This document shows, one piece after another, positions 34,834 through 44,245 of a stretch of DNA of 64,000 bases (its first letter is position 1; every line of letters starts with the position of its first letter). Under the pieces are notes generated by a model that saw only the letters and a program-made list of their open reading frames with translations, was not told where the DNA came from and did not search any database. The DNA comes from Variovorax paradoxus EPS (GTDB lineage Bacteria > Pseudomonadota > Gammaproteobacteria > Burkholderiales > Burkholderiaceae_C), in the NCBI RefSeq assembly GCF_000184745.1, contig NC_014931.1, forward strand, positions 1,426,001 to 1,490,000, read 5' to 3'. The position numbers were made by a program, and so were the translations under genes.

Positions 34834-36093
34834 TCAGGCAAACACCAGGCACACCGGCGTAGGCACCTGCGCCACTTGCATCGGCTGGTCGAGCTTGCCG
34901 CTCGCCGGATCGATGTGCAGGCGCAGGATGGTGTCGCCCTTCTGGCTGAGCGCGTAGAGGTGGCCGCCACCCGGCGCCATCGCCAGCGCGCGCGGAAAGC
35001 GCAGGCCCTCACTCCAGTGTTGCAGCGGTGTCAGCGCGCCGTTGCCTGCATCGATGCGGAACGCGGCGATGCTGTCGGCCATCGGGTGGTCCGACTTCAA
35101 CCGGCGGTTGGTCGCATAGAGAAACTGCCCTGACGGATGCATCACCAGCGCCGCCGCGCTCGTCTGGCCGCTGTAGCCATCGGGCAGGGTCGAGACGCGC
35201 TGGCGCTGTTCCTCGACCTTGCCGCTCGCTGCGTCGTAGCTGAAAGAGGCGACCGTGGCATCGAGCTCGTTCACCAAGTACAGGAAGCGCTGCGACGGAT
35301 GCAGTGCGAGGTGGCGCGGGCCGCTGCCGGACGCGACCGACGTGCGGCCGAGCACGGCCAGCTTGCCATCGGCGAGCGTGAACGCATTGATGCGATCGGT
35401 GCCGAGGTCGGTGCCGAGCACGCGCTGGCCCGAGGCATCGAACAGCACCATGTGCGGATGCGGCGATTCCTGCCGTTCGGTGACGGGGCCGGACCCGGTT
35501 TCCTTCTCGATGCCCGAGACCTTGCCGAGCCTGCCGTCCGCCTCGATCGGCAGCACGTTGTAGGCGCCGCCGCCATACAGGGCGACGGCCAGCGCGCGGC
35601 CATCGGGCGACACCGCGAGGTGCGCAGGGATCACGCCCGAGAGCGAGAGCGGCTGGCGGTTGAGCAGCGTGAGCCGCCCGTCGTTCGCATCGATCGCATA
35701 GGCCTCGGCCGTGCCTGTGGGCAGGCCCTGGTAGGTGTCGATTTCGTTGATCGCGTAGAGGAAGCGCCGGCTGGGGTGCACCGCGAGGAACGATGGGTTC
35801 GCACTTGCGACGGTCTGCACCGGCGTCCAGCCGCCGTCGCGCATGGCGAGCACGTAGATGCCCTTGGATGCCGGGCCGCCGGCGGTGCCGCCGGGCGCGT
35901 CGAAGGTGTAGGTGCCGACGTAGGCGAAACGGGGCGCGGGCGCGGTGCTGGCGGCCGCGCTGTTGTTCGCTGTCTCAGGAGTCTGCGCACCGGCAGGGAC
36001 CAGCGGCGTCAACGCGCCAAGGGCGGAGGCGCCGCCGATCCACTGCATCACGGCGCGGCGGTTCTGGCCGGGGAGGCTGGGGCTGTGTGTCAT
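34834..36093 (-). CDS. Lactonase-family beta-propeller, exported
   Basis: A 419-residue second member of the lactonase propeller family. The N-terminus (MTHSPSLPGQNRRAVMQWIG, then GASALGALTPL) is a Tat-like signal with RR. Blade motifs include FAYVGTYTFDAPGG, HPSRRFLYAINEID, GIEKETGSGPVTERQESPHP, LGTDLGTDRINAF and HPSGQFLYATNRR. The ATG at 36093 follows GAGGAAGGAAACCC. It lies 20 bases after a FAD sugar-oxidase-like gene; such oxidases make lactones, the substrate class of this family, so the two likely act in sequence. Confidence 0.82.
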   Translation of the reverse strand: MTHSPSLPGQNRRAVMQWIGGASALGALTPLVPAGAQTPETANNSAAASTAPAPRFAYVGTYTFDAPGGTAGGPASKGIYVLAMRDGGWTPVQTVASANPSFLAVHPSRRFLYAINEIDTYQGLPTGTAEAYAIDANDGRLTLLNRQPLSLSGVIPAHLAVSPDGRALAVALYGGGAYNVLPIEADGRLGKVSGIEKETGSGPVTERQESPHPHMVLFDASGQRVLGTDLGTDRINAFTLADGKLAVLGRTSVASGSGPRHLALHPSQRFLYLVNELDATVASFSYDAASGKVEEQRQRVSTLPDGYSGQTSAAALVMHPSGQFLYATNRRLKSDHPMADSIAAFRIDAGNGALTPLQHWSEGLRFPRALAMAPGGGHLYALSQKGDTILRLHIDPASGKLDQPMQVAQVPTPVCLVFA

Positions 36094-36113
36094 GGGTTTC
36101 CTTCCTCTCTCGT

Positions 36114-37643
36114 TCAGGGCCGCACCGACATGGCATGGTGAAAGACATTGTTCGGGTCGTAGCGCCGCTTCGCTTTTCGCAGGAAGTCGTAGAGCCCCTG
36201 GTCCCCGTAGTAAAGCTGCGACCAGAACGGATACGCCAGCATGTCGTTGTCGGGGTAGTTGATATAGCAGCCTTCGTAGCGCTCGCCGGGGTAGGGCGTG
36301 CCGGCATAGCGCTCGGGCACGTCGGGCGTGCCGTACACGTCGCGGTAGAAGTCGCTGATCCAGCGCAGGTGGCCCGCATCGTCCGCCGCGCTGCGCCAGT
36401 AGGTCTGGTACTGCAGCTTCATGATCGATGCGCGCTGCGGCACGGCGGTGTCGCCGATGCGCTCGGGCTTGTTGACCGCGCCGCCATAGGAGTCGACCTG
36501 CACCAGCGACTGGCTCAGATCGACGCCGGGCATCGTGCGCGTGAGGTGCGTGTAGATGCGCTGCGCCTCGCGGGCGCTGAAGTTCTGCTTCATGTAGGCC
36601 GACTTGTACTTGCCGCGCTGGTTCTCGCCCGAGCCGTTGAGGTACTGCGTGGCGGTGAGCCAGTCGTAGCGCGTCACGGTGTGCGGCTTGGAGCACAGCA
36701 ACTGCCCGCTACCCCGCTGCGGCGCCGGACCCACGCCCGGTGGGCGGCCCTTCAGCGGCACGGGCGTGCAGGCGCGGAAGCGGTCGAGGAAATCGTTGAG
36801 CACCGTCAGGTCGTTGCAGGTGCCGTCGGGGTTGCAGAACTGCGTGAGCATCACGATCTGGCCCGACGAGCGGTGCGTGAGCTTGAGCAGCGAGAACATG
36901 CCCCAGGTGTCGGGCGCCTTGCCGCGCGTGGCCCAGTAGTCGCCGTAGATGGAGAGCAGTTCGGCAAAGCGCGCGGGCGTCATCGTGGCCCAGTCGAACG
37001 CGACCACCGCGATCGCCACTTCGCGCGGCGCCGTCGGCAGGGTGTCGAACACGTAATTGGTGATCGCGCCGAAGTTGCCGCCGCCCGCGCCGCGGCAGGC
37101 GCGGAACAGTTCGGGCTCGCGGGCCGCGTCCACGGTGCGCGGCACGACCTTGCCGCGCGCATCGACCGTGAGGATGTCCACCGCGGAGAGCCAGTCGACC
37201 GTGAGCCCCTGCAGGCGCGACAAGAGGCCGTAGCCGCCGCCGCAGATGTGTCCGCCCGCGCCCACCGAATAGCAGGAACCGCCGGGGAGCGTGACATTGC
37301 TCTGCTTGTACAGCTCCAGGTAGCCGTTCCAGTTCTGCGTGCCGGGGCCGATGCGATAGCGCCCGTCGGTCTTGCCGGTGCTCGCGCCGCTGAGCAGGCT
37401 CAGGTCGAGGATGGCGCCGTCGGGGTTGTTGGAGACGAAGTCTTCATAGCAATGACCACCGCTGCGCAACGTGGGCCGCAGGCCCGCATCGACGATGCGC
37501 TGCAACGCGGCCGCGGCATCGCCCGCGTTTTCCACCAGCTCGATGCGCGAAGCCGCGTCCGACTCCGTGGACGGCCATCGCAGGTTGAAGCCCTTTTTCA
37601 GGGTGTTGTAGCGCGCATCCTGGCGTGTCACGGTGATTGACAT
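36114..37643 (-). CDS. FAD-linked oxidase with bicovalent flavin motifs (BBE-type)
   Basis: A 509-residue flavoprotein of the berberine-bridge/oligosaccharide-oxidase family. The FAD domain has [10 protein letters not shown], whose His is the covalent flavin ligand in the family, and [16 protein letters not shown], whose Cys is the second covalent ligand in bicovalent members. The C-terminal BBE segment reads [20 protein letters not shown]. Bicovalent members typically oxidise sugars at C1 to lactones with oxygen. No signal peptide is evident. ATG at 37643 is used; a GTG two codons earlier is possible. It precedes the exported lactonase gene. Confidence 0.85.
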   Translation of the reverse strand: MSITVTRQDARYNTLKKGFNLRWPSTESDAASRIELVENAGDAAAALQRIVDAGLRPTLRSGGHCYEDFVSNNPDGAILDLSLLSGASTGKTDGRYRIGPGTQNWNGYLELYKQSNVTLPGGSCYSVGAGGHICGGGYGLLSRLQGLTVDWLSAVDILTVDARGKVVPRTVDAAREPELFRACRGAGGGNFGAITNYVFDTLPTAPREVAIAVVAFDWATMTPARFAELLSIYGDYWATRGKAPDTWGMFSLLKLTHRSSGQIVMLTQFCNPDGTCNDLTVLNDFLDRFRACTPVPLKGRPPGVGPAPQRGSGQLLCSKPHTVTRYDWLTATQYLNGSGENQRGKYKSAYMKQNFSAREAQRIYTHLTRTMPGVDLSQSLVQVDSYGGAVNKPERIGDTAVPQRASIMKLQYQTYWRSAADDAGHLRWISDFYRDVYGTPDVPERYAGTPYPGERYEGCYINYPDNDMLAYPFWSQLYYGDQGLYDFLRKAKRRYDPNNVFHHAMSVRP

Positions 37644-37880
37644 GGGCACTTTCTGGTGGAGGTGTTTGCGACGGTGGGAGCTGGGGAAGGAGAAGGTGTG
37701 CGTTGCTCTTGGTTGGCCTAGGAAATGAAAGGTTTTTTCTTAATTGCGTTGAAATTGCTTGAAATCTGCGATGAATCACCCTATTCACTCATATTTCCCT
37801 CCGTTTTGAAATAACTTTTCAATGACTTGTGGAGATTCGGGCGGTCGATAGGATGTGCGCCACTTCCCACGGCCCTATCC

Positions 37881-38444
37881 ATGCACACAGCGGCACCTCA
37901 TTTCGTCGTTCACCTCGTCGGCCCCGGCGGCGCCGGGAAGACCACGGCCGGCCCTTTGCTGGCAGGCCGGCTCGGCTGGCGCTTCGTGGATCTGGATCGG
38001 GAGTTCATCGCGCGGGAAGGCGATGTCGCCGCGTACATGGCAGTCCATGGGTATGCGGGCTATGCGCAGCGAAACGTAGCTGTCTATCGCGAGGCGATGA
38101 ACGCACGCTCGGCACCCACCGTCTTCGCGCTCTCGTCCGGTTTCATGACCTACGGTGCAACGACGGAGGCGCAATACGCGGTGCTTCGACAGGCCATCGA
38201 GCACGGCGCGCTGACCGCGTTACTGCTGCCGTCTTTCGATCTGGAAACATGCGTTGAGGCCATCGTGCAAAGACAACTGGCGCGGCCGTACCTGTCGGGC
38301 AACCGGGCGAACGAAGAAGCGCGCATACGCGAGCGGTTTCCCGCGTTCATGGCGCTGCAGTGCGCGCGGTTCGACAGCAGCGAAGCACCGCGGGAGCTTG
38401 CGATGCGGATCGAGCAATTCGTGCGTGCGCGGTGCGCCGCATGA
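37881..38444 (+). CDS. Shikimate-kinase-like P-loop protein
   Basis: A 187-residue P-loop protein. Walker A is GPGGAGKTTAGPLLAGRLG, followed by WRFVDLDREFIAREGDV, matching the nucleotide and acceptor-binding start of shikimate/gluconate kinase-like proteins. The C-terminal part (RPYLSGNRANEEARIRERFP) resembles the lid and adenine-binding region. It is unlikely to be the housekeeping AroK, which normally sits beside aroB. Function is unknown. ATG at 37881 was preferred because upstream in-frame starts add a non-conserved leader. Confidence 0.7.
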   Translation: MHTAAPHFVVHLVGPGGAGKTTAGPLLAGRLGWRFVDLDREFIAREGDVAAYMAVHGYAGYAQRNVAVYREAMNARSAPTVFALSSGFMTYGATTEAQYAVLRQAIEHGALTALLLPSFDLETCVEAIVQRQLARPYLSGNRANEEARIRERFPAFMALQCARFDSSEAPRELAMRIEQFVRARCAA

Positions 38445-38447
38445 GTC

Positions 38448-39368
38448 CTAGGAAGCTTCTTCGTCTTCCGCCTGCGCCTGGAACATCCGCGTGAAATCGC
38501 AGCACTCCTGCGCCAGCATCACGATCGACGAGGTGAGCGCGCTGCGGTGCTCGCCCTTGTGCATCGCGACGTAGCGCACCACCGGTAGGGGCGGCGTGAC
38601 CTCGATCACCGACAGCATGCCGGCCGCGACCAGCGGGGCGAGGCATTCGCGCGGCAGGTAGCTCACGCCCAGCCCGGACACGGTGAGCCCGGTGAGCGCG
38701 ACGAGGTTGCTCACCACGATCACGTTGGACGGCTGCACGCCCTGGTCTTTCATCCACGCGTCGTAGGCGCGCCCCGTGCCCGAGTTGTTGCCCTGCACCA
38801 GCATGCGGTGCCGCGCGAGGTCGTGCAGGCGCACGGTGCCCGTCGTCTGCACCACGCCGGGCTTGCACATCCACGCGCTCTTCACCTTGCCGATGACCTT
38901 GCTCTGCATGCGCGAGTCGGTGAAGGTGTCGGGCACGATGACCACGTCGAGCGCATCGACCAGGAGCTTGTCGCGCAACTGCAGGCTGTCGTCCACGTCG
39001 GGTTCGAGGATCACCTTGGGGTAGTGCTGCTGGATGAGGCCGACGAGGCGCGGCAGCCACGTCATCGCGGTGAGTTCGGTCACGCCGATGCGGATGCGGC
39101 GCTCCACCACGCCGGGCTTGCCGAACTGCTCGACCGCGGCATCGCGCTGCTCCAGCAGCTTCTTGGCGAGCACGAACATCTCCTCGCCCTTTTCGGTGAG
39201 GCGCGCGGTGCGCTGGCTGCGGTCGAAGAGTTCGGTGTCGAACAGCAGCTCCAGTTCATGCACCCGTTTGGATACGGCCGATTGGGATGTGTGCAACTGG
39301 TTCGCGGCCTGGGCGAAGCCGCCGAGCTGGCCGATCCAGTAGAGGGCTTCGAGTTGCTTGAAGGTCAT
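38448..39368 (-). CDS. LysR-family transcriptional regulator
   Basis: A 306-residue regulator. The winged HTH is at the N-terminus (MTFKQLEALYWIGQLGGFAQ, LHTSQSAVSKRVHELE), followed by the effector-binding domain (RIRIGVTELTAMTWLPRLVG; ALDVVIVPDTF). The ATG at 39368 gives the normal LysR N-terminus; a longer in-frame start exists at 39431. It is divergent from a solute-binding protein and an aminotransferase gene, which it probably controls from the 145-base region between them. Confidence 0.9.
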   Translation of the reverse strand: MTFKQLEALYWIGQLGGFAQAANQLHTSQSAVSKRVHELELLFDTELFDRSQRTARLTEKGEEMFVLAKKLLEQRDAAVEQFGKPGVVERRIRIGVTELTAMTWLPRLVGLIQQHYPKVILEPDVDDSLQLRDKLLVDALDVVIVPDTFTDSRMQSKVIGKVKSAWMCKPGVVQTTGTVRLHDLARHRMLVQGNNSGTGRAYDAWMKDQGVQPSNVIVVSNLVALTGLTVSGLGVSYLPRECLAPLVAAGMLSVIEVTPPLPVVRYVAMHKGEHRSALTSSIVMLAQECCDFTRMFQAQAEDEEAS

Positions 39369-39513
39369 CACGGTGCGTGTCTCCTCTGCAGGCGGTCCGA
39401 AAGAACGCTTTTGTTCATGCGATTCGATCACAAAAAATCGCTTTTAGAAATTCATCGAGGCGCAGAAGATTCGCCCAGCTCACCCCCTCACTGCAAACCA
39501 AGGAATACACGCC

Positions 39514-40416
39514 ATGGACTTCTTCAAGCTGCCTTCTGCCCTTGCCCTGGGACTCACCCTCGCCTTCACCTGCGGCGCCGCCAGCGCCCAGGACGGCGGC
39601 ACGCTGCAGAAGATCAAGGAGAGCGGCACGATCCAGATCGGCGCGCGCGACAGCCAGATTCCGTTCTCCTACAAGCTCAGCGCCGACAGCGCGCCCATTG
39701 GCTACACCAACGACATCTGCCTGAAGATCGTCGATGCGGTGAAGGCCAAGCTTGGTCTCTCGAAGATCGAGGTGCGCTACACGATGCTGAACTCGACCAA
39801 CCGCATTCCGCTCCTGCAGAACGGCACGGTCGACCTCGACTGCGCGACCACCACCAACACCACGCAGCGCCAGGCGCAGGTCGATTTCGCGCCGAGCCAT
39901 TTCGTGACCAACATCACCGCCGCGGTGCGCAAGAACTCGGGCATCAATGCACTGTCCGACCTCAACGGCAAGAACGTGGCCACGGTCTCGGGCAGCACCT
40001 CGATCCAGCTGCTGCGCGGCGCGCGCAAGAGCGGCACGATCGAAGTGAACGAGATCGCGGGCAAGGACACCTCCGACGGCTTTTTGCTGCTCTCGACCGG
40101 CCGCGCCGATGCCTACGTGCTCGACGACGTGCAGCTCGCCGGCATGATCGCCAGCGCCACCAACCCGGGCGAATACAAGCTCCTGAAGGAGTCGCTGCGC
40201 CAGGAGCCCTACGGAATCATGCTGCGCAAGGACGATCCGCAGTTCAAGGCGCTGGTCGATGAAACGGTCACCGGGCTCATGAAGTCGGGCGCCATCGAGC
40301 AGCTCTATGCCAAGTGGTTCATGTCGCCGGTTCCGCCGAAGAACGCGAACCTGAATTTCCCGATGTCCGACGCGGTGCGCGACATCTACAAGAACCCGAA
40401 CAACAAGGGCGTCTGA
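39514..40416 (+). CDS. Amino-acid-type ABC substrate-binding protein (family 3)
   Basis: A periplasmic receptor of 300 residues in the GltI/glutamate-aspartate-like group. The signal peptide is LPSALALGLTLAFTCGAASA, followed by GTLQKIKESGTIQIGARDSQ and IPFSYKLSADSAPIGYTNDI. CATTTNTTQRQAQVDF and GKNVATVSGSTS match the ligand-binding lobes. No permease or ATPase gene is adjacent, so it must borrow another system's membrane parts or act as a sensor. It is eight bases before the aminotransferase gene. Confidence 0.9.
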   Translation: MDFFKLPSALALGLTLAFTCGAASAQDGGTLQKIKESGTIQIGARDSQIPFSYKLSADSAPIGYTNDICLKIVDAVKAKLGLSKIEVRYTMLNSTNRIPLLQNGTVDLDCATTTNTTQRQAQVDFAPSHFVTNITAAVRKNSGINALSDLNGKNVATVSGSTSIQLLRGARKSGTIEVNEIAGKDTSDGFLLLSTGRADAYVLDDVQLAGMIASATNPGEYKLLKESLRQEPYGIMLRKDDPQFKALVDETVTGLMKSGAIEQLYAKWFMSPVPPKNANLNFPMSDAVRDIYKNPNNKGV

Positions 40417-40424
40417 GCACACAC

Positions 40425-41717
40425 ATGACGACCACCCTCGAAAACCACCCCCGCGGTCTCGCGTTCTCCGAGGCGCTGATGCGCGAGGTGAAGTCGCGCT
40501 TCCTCCTCGTGGACCGCGACCACCACGGCCACGAACGCCTGTACTTCGACAACGCCGGCGGCTCGTTTCGCCTGAAGGCCGCGGCCGAGCGCTTCGCACA
40601 GGTCGATGCGGTTCCCGACAACGCCGAGCGCATCCACGCGACCGCCGTCGAGCTGCAGCAGATCCAGGCGAAGGCCGGCGACGATCTGCGCACCATCCTC
40701 AATGCGCGCGGCGGCAGCGTCTACGCCTCGCTCACCGCTTCGGGCGCCATGTTCGACATGGTGCGCGCGGTGGCCGAGAACGTGCCGGGCACGAACATGG
40801 TCACGACGGTGCTCGAACATCCGTCGGCGTTCGATGCGATGAGTCTCTACGCCGACCGGCTCGGCCGCGAGCTGCGCGTGGCGAAGAGCAACCCGGTGAC
40901 GGGCGGCGTCGATGTGGAAGAGATCGTTCGCCTCGTCGACAAAAACACGTGCCTCCTCAACGTGATCTACGCCTCGAACATCTCGGGCGCGAAGCTCGAC
41001 ATGGCCGAGATCGTGCGCCGCGCGCGCGCCGTCAAGCCCGACCTCTACATCCTCGTGGACGCGGTGCAGCATGCGCCGCACGGCCCCATCGACCTCGAGA
41101 AGACGCCGGTGGACGGCATCAACCTCGCGCCCTACAAGTTCTTCGGTTGCCGCGGCTCGGGGCTCTCGTGGATGTCCGACCGCGCGGCCGTGCTGCCGCA
41201 CCACAAGCTCGCGGGCAAGAAGCCGGACTACTGGGACCTGGGCAGTTCCGCGCCGTGGCAGTTCGCGGCGCTCACGGAGATCGTCGATTACGTGTGCTGG
41301 ATCGGCAAGCAGTTCACCGACGCCACCGAGCGCCGCGCGCTGTTCGTCGAAGGCATCGGGCGCATCGAATTGCACGAGCGCGCGCTGCTCGCCGCGCTGC
41401 TCGATGGCACCGGCAATGCGACCGGGCTGCGCGAGATGCGGGGCGTCGAGGTGTTCCTCGACCACGAAGACCTGACCAAGCGCGACCTGATCCTGGGCAT
41501 CGGCTTCGACCGCATCGACTGCACGCAGGCGGTGGTCGAGTACGGCAAGCGCGGCGTCACGGTGTACGAGCGCGTGGCGACGAGCATCTATTCGAAGCGG
41601 ATGCTCGAATCCTTCGGGCTCGAAGGCACGGTGCGCGTCTCGCCGCTGCACTGCCATTCGATGGCCGATGTGGAGCGGTTTCTCCAGGCCACGCAGGAGA
41701 TCGCGGCGGCCGTCTGA
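40425..41717 (+). CDS. Class V aminotransferase-fold PLP enzyme
   Basis: A 430-residue fold-I PLP enzyme of the cysteine-desulfurase/isopenicillin-epimerase group. Features are YFDNAGGSFRLKAAAERF at the N-terminus, TTVLEHPSAFDAM, ILVDAVQHAPHGPID (the PLP-binding Asp and His), and the Schiff-base Lys in NLAPYKFFGCRGSG. No cysteine-desulfurase active-site loop is recognisable, so IscS-type activity is not indicated. It is in an operon with an amino-acid-type binding protein and a LysR regulator. The substrate is unknown. Confidence 0.85.
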   Translation: MTTTLENHPRGLAFSEALMREVKSRFLLVDRDHHGHERLYFDNAGGSFRLKAAAERFAQVDAVPDNAERIHATAVELQQIQAKAGDDLRTILNARGGSVYASLTASGAMFDMVRAVAENVPGTNMVTTVLEHPSAFDAMSLYADRLGRELRVAKSNPVTGGVDVEEIVRLVDKNTCLLNVIYASNISGAKLDMAEIVRRARAVKPDLYILVDAVQHAPHGPIDLEKTPVDGINLAPYKFFGCRGSGLSWMSDRAAVLPHHKLAGKKPDYWDLGSSAPWQFAALTEIVDYVCWIGKQFTDATERRALFVEGIGRIELHERALLAALLDGTGNATGLREMRGVEVFLDHEDLTKRDLILGIGFDRIDCTQAVVEYGKRGVTVYERVATSIYSKRMLESFGLEGTVRVSPLHCHSMADVERFLQATQEIAAAV

Positions 41718-41781
41718 CCTGGCCGGGGGTATCCAAGTCCGCGCCGTAGGGTTGATCGATCGGATCGCCGCTCGCATCGAG

Positions 41782-41800
41782 GATAATGCGAGCCATTCTC
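41782..41800. promoter_or_regulatory. Fur-box-like site
   Basis: GATAATGCGAGCCATTCTC matches the 19-base Fur consensus at 14 positions. It lies 33 bases upstream of the DUF3649 start, where iron-loaded Fur would block transcription of the trio that follows. Confidence 0.55.
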
Positions 41801-41832
41801 ATTTGGTCCGTTCTTTCGATCCCGTCCAAGCC

Positions 41833-42129
41833 ATGGCCCGTAGCGCTGCCTCCGCCGTCCACGTCGTCTCCCGCATCGCGGCCGGGGTGCTGGGCAGCTA
41901 CGTTTTCTGCTGGGGTTTCATCGCGCTGGGCGTCGGCCTGCTGTACAGCGCAGGCATGCCGTTCCACGATGCCGAGTCGCTCAGCAGCATGCTGGCCTTT
42001 CTCGTGTTCCTGGTTGCGTTCCTCTGGGCCTTTGCGGCCGGCAGCCTTGCGCGCGTGTGGTTCGTGCTGCTGGGAGGAGGGCTCGCGATGACGGGGGCCG
42101 CCTCCCTGGTGCAGTGGGCGCTGCTCTGA
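41833..42129 (+). CDS. DUF3649 small membrane protein
   Basis: A 98-residue membrane protein with three hydrophobic helices (IAAGVLGSYVFCWGFIALGV; MLAFLVFLVAFLWAFAAGSL; VWFVLLGGGLAMTGAASLV). It matches the DUF3649 type that usually precedes PepSY and DUF3325 genes near siderophore receptors. No biochemical function is established. A Fur-like site lies upstream, supporting iron-starvation expression. Confidence 0.8.
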   Translation: MARSAASAVHVVSRIAAGVLGSYVFCWGFIALGVGLLYSAGMPFHDAESLSSMLAFLVFLVAFLWAFAAGSLARVWFVLLGGGLAMTGAASLVQWALL

Positions 42130-42154
42130 CTCTTTTCTTTCCAGGAATCTTCCC

Positions 42155-43834
42155 GTGAATCAGAACTTCCGGCTGTCCATGGCCTGGCTGCACACCTGGT
42201 TCGGCCTGACGCTCGGTTTCGTTCTGATGGTCGTCTTCTTCTTCGGCTCGCTATCGGTGTTCGACCGCGAGATCGACCGCTGGGCGATTCCCGAGACCCG
42301 TTTTGAGCCGCAACCGATGCCGTCGTTCGACCGCATGCTGCTGCCCATCTTCCAGGACATCAAGCCCACCGCCGAGAGCATCGATCAGGCGCGCAGCCGA
42401 GTGAACGGGCCGATGGCCGAGAGCTTCAGCCCCAAGCAATGGACCGCCTACACCACCCATCGCGATCCGGTGCTGAGCCTGTTCACGAGCTACACGCTGC
42501 CCAATGCCAAGGACCCGGAAGACGCCGTATTCGGCAACCGGACCATCGACCCGCGCGTGGGCAAGGCGCTGCCGGACGACCGGCTCAAGCTCGGCAGCGA
42601 GTTCTTCTATCCGCTGCACTACAGCCTGCACCTGGACTGGCTGAACCTGGGCACCTGGATCGTCGGCCTCGCGGCGCTCGTGATGCTGGCGGCGCTGGTG
42701 AGCGGCGTGGTGATGCACCGCAAGATCTTCCGCGAGCTCTTCACCTTCCGTCCGGCCAAGCACACGCAGCGCAGCGCGCTCGATCTTCACAACCTGACGG
42801 GCGTGGTGGCGCTGCCGTTTCACTTCATCTTCGCGCTGTCGGGGCTGGTGGTTTTCGCGGGCGTCTACTTTCCGGTCACGCACACGCAGCTGGAGCCGCT
42901 GCACGAACTGCACGAAAAGCTAGACGCGCAAAAGACCGGGCTGCCGCACGACCGCGCCGGCGTCCCCGGCACGCTGGCGTCGGTGGATGCGATGGTGGCC
43001 GAGGCCAAGCGGCGCTGGGCCGCACGTGACGCGGCGGGCGAGGTCGGCATGCTGGTGGTGCAGCACGTGAACGATGCCAATGCCTACGTGAGCGTCTATC
43101 GCGCGGGCAGCGACCGCGTCACCCTCACCGGCGAAGGCATCCATTTCAAGGGGTCCACGGGCGAGCTGATCCGCGAAGACCCGCCGCCGACGGTCGTGGC
43201 CGGCATCGTGGACTTCCTCACCGGCCTGCACCTGCAGCATTTCGAGCACTGGCTGCTGCGCTGGCTGTACGTGCTGGGTGGCCTCTCGGGCTGCGCGTGC
43301 ATCGCCACCGGCTTCATCTTCTTCGTGGAAAAGCGCAAGCGCCAGCACGCCAAGCAGGGTGTGAGCGGCGCGCGCTGGGTCGATGCCTGCGCGGTCGCGA
43401 CGGTGACCGGCCTCCTGGTCGCGACCTTCGCCATGCTCATCGGCAACCGCCTGCTGCCCGACAGCCTGCCGCTGCGTGGCAGCTGGGAGAAGGGCATCTT
43501 CCTGGGCGCGTGGCTGCTGGCCTTCGCGCACGGCATCTGGCGCACCGCGCCCACCGCCGAAGGCCGCCTGTCGCCCGCCTGGGCGGAGCAGTGCTGGGCC
43601 GTGGCCGTGATGGCGGTGGCCGCGGTGCTGCTCAACTGGGTCACCACGGGCGACCACCTGCTGCGCACCATCGGCAGCGGCTACTGGCCGGTGGCGGGCG
43701 TCGATTTGTCCCTCATCGCGAGTGCCGCGCTGGCCGTGGTGGCCGCGCGCATGCTCAAGCGCCGTGCCGATGCGGCGATGGTCGCCTCCGCCCGATTCGC
43801 GCCCGACGCCAACACCTCGGCCGCCCGTGCCTGA
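42155..43834 (+). CDS. PepSY-associated transmembrane protein (siderophore-iron reductase type)
   Basis: A 559-residue inner-membrane protein of the PepSY_TM family, which includes FoxB/FhuX-type proteins implicated in reductive release of iron from siderophores. The N-terminal helix (FGLTLGFVLMVVFFFGSLSV) is followed by a periplasmic region, paired helices (IVGLAALVMLAALVSGVVMH; PFHFIFALSGLVVFAGVYFP), a PepSY-like domain, and a C-terminal set of four or more helices. Conserved His residues in the helices could bind haem. It sits in the DUF3649-PepSY-DUF3325 order. The TonB receptor is not in the window. Confidence 0.85.
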   Translation: MNQNFRLSMAWLHTWFGLTLGFVLMVVFFFGSLSVFDREIDRWAIPETRFEPQPMPSFDRMLLPIFQDIKPTAESIDQARSRVNGPMAESFSPKQWTAYTTHRDPVLSLFTSYTLPNAKDPEDAVFGNRTIDPRVGKALPDDRLKLGSEFFYPLHYSLHLDWLNLGTWIVGLAALVMLAALVSGVVMHRKIFRELFTFRPAKHTQRSALDLHNLTGVVALPFHFIFALSGLVVFAGVYFPVTHTQLEPLHELHEKLDAQKTGLPHDRAGVPGTLASVDAMVAEAKRRWAARDAAGEVGMLVVQHVNDANAYVSVYRAGSDRVTLTGEGIHFKGSTGELIREDPPPTVVAGIVDFLTGLHLQHFEHWLLRWLYVLGGLSGCACIATGFIFFVEKRKRQHAKQGVSGARWVDACAVATVTGLLVATFAMLIGNRLLPDSLPLRGSWEKGIFLGAWLLAFAHGIWRTAPTAEGRLSPAWAEQCWAVAVMAVAAVLLNWVTTGDHLLRTIGSGYWPVAGVDLSLIASAALAVVAARMLKRRADAAMVASARFAPDANTSAARA

Positions 43835-43842
43835 CTGACGCC

Positions 43843-44178
43843 ATGCTCCTTTTCGCCGCCATGGTCACCAGCATTGCCGCCGCGGGCTTTCTCGCGCTGT
43901 CCATGGATGTGCACTGGGAGCAGGTGCGCGCCGATCCGCAGTGCTCCCCGCGCATGGTCCGGCTGCTGCGGGTTTTGGGGGCGGCTTGCGTGCTCGCATC
44001 GCTCGCGCTGTGCCTCGGTGCGGACCATGTCTCGATGGCCTCGCTGGTCTGGTTCATGACGCTCGCCGGTGCGGCGCTGGTCGTGACCTTCACGCTGAGC
44101 TGGCGCCCGCGCTGGCTCCGTCCGCTGGTGATGTGGATTCCCGCGACCACCGCGCGGGAAGAAGCCGGCCGGTCGTAA
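43843..44178 (+). CDS. DUF3325 small membrane protein
   Basis: A 111-residue protein with three hydrophobic helices (MLLFAAMVTSIAAAGFLALS; VLGAACVLASLALCLGA; FMTLAGAALVVTFTLSW) and a basic C-terminus. It is the usual third member of the iron-linked trio, starting eight bases after the PepSY gene. Function is unknown beyond that association. Confidence 0.8.
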   Translation: MLLFAAMVTSIAAAGFLALSMDVHWEQVRADPQCSPRMVRLLRVLGAACVLASLALCLGADHVSMASLVWFMTLAGAALVVTFTLSWRPRWLRPLVMWIPATTAREEAGRS

Positions 44179-44245
44179 TCCGAGGCGGGGTCTCCGAGCG
44201 AACAGTGCCTGTTTCGCGACCACACGGGCGGAAGCCCGAGCGAGT

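Noticed and set aside
34667..34852. 61-codon minus-strand frame downstream of the lactonase gene
   Set aside because: It runs into the lactonase 3' end and the probable terminator, and I could not tie it to a family. It may be a gene remnant but support is too weak.
40425..41717. Cysteine desulfurase (IscS/SufS) function for the class V aminotransferase-fold enzyme
   Set aside because: The PLP lysine region is shared, but no desulfurase active-site Cys loop is recognisable, and no Fe-S assembly genes are nearby.
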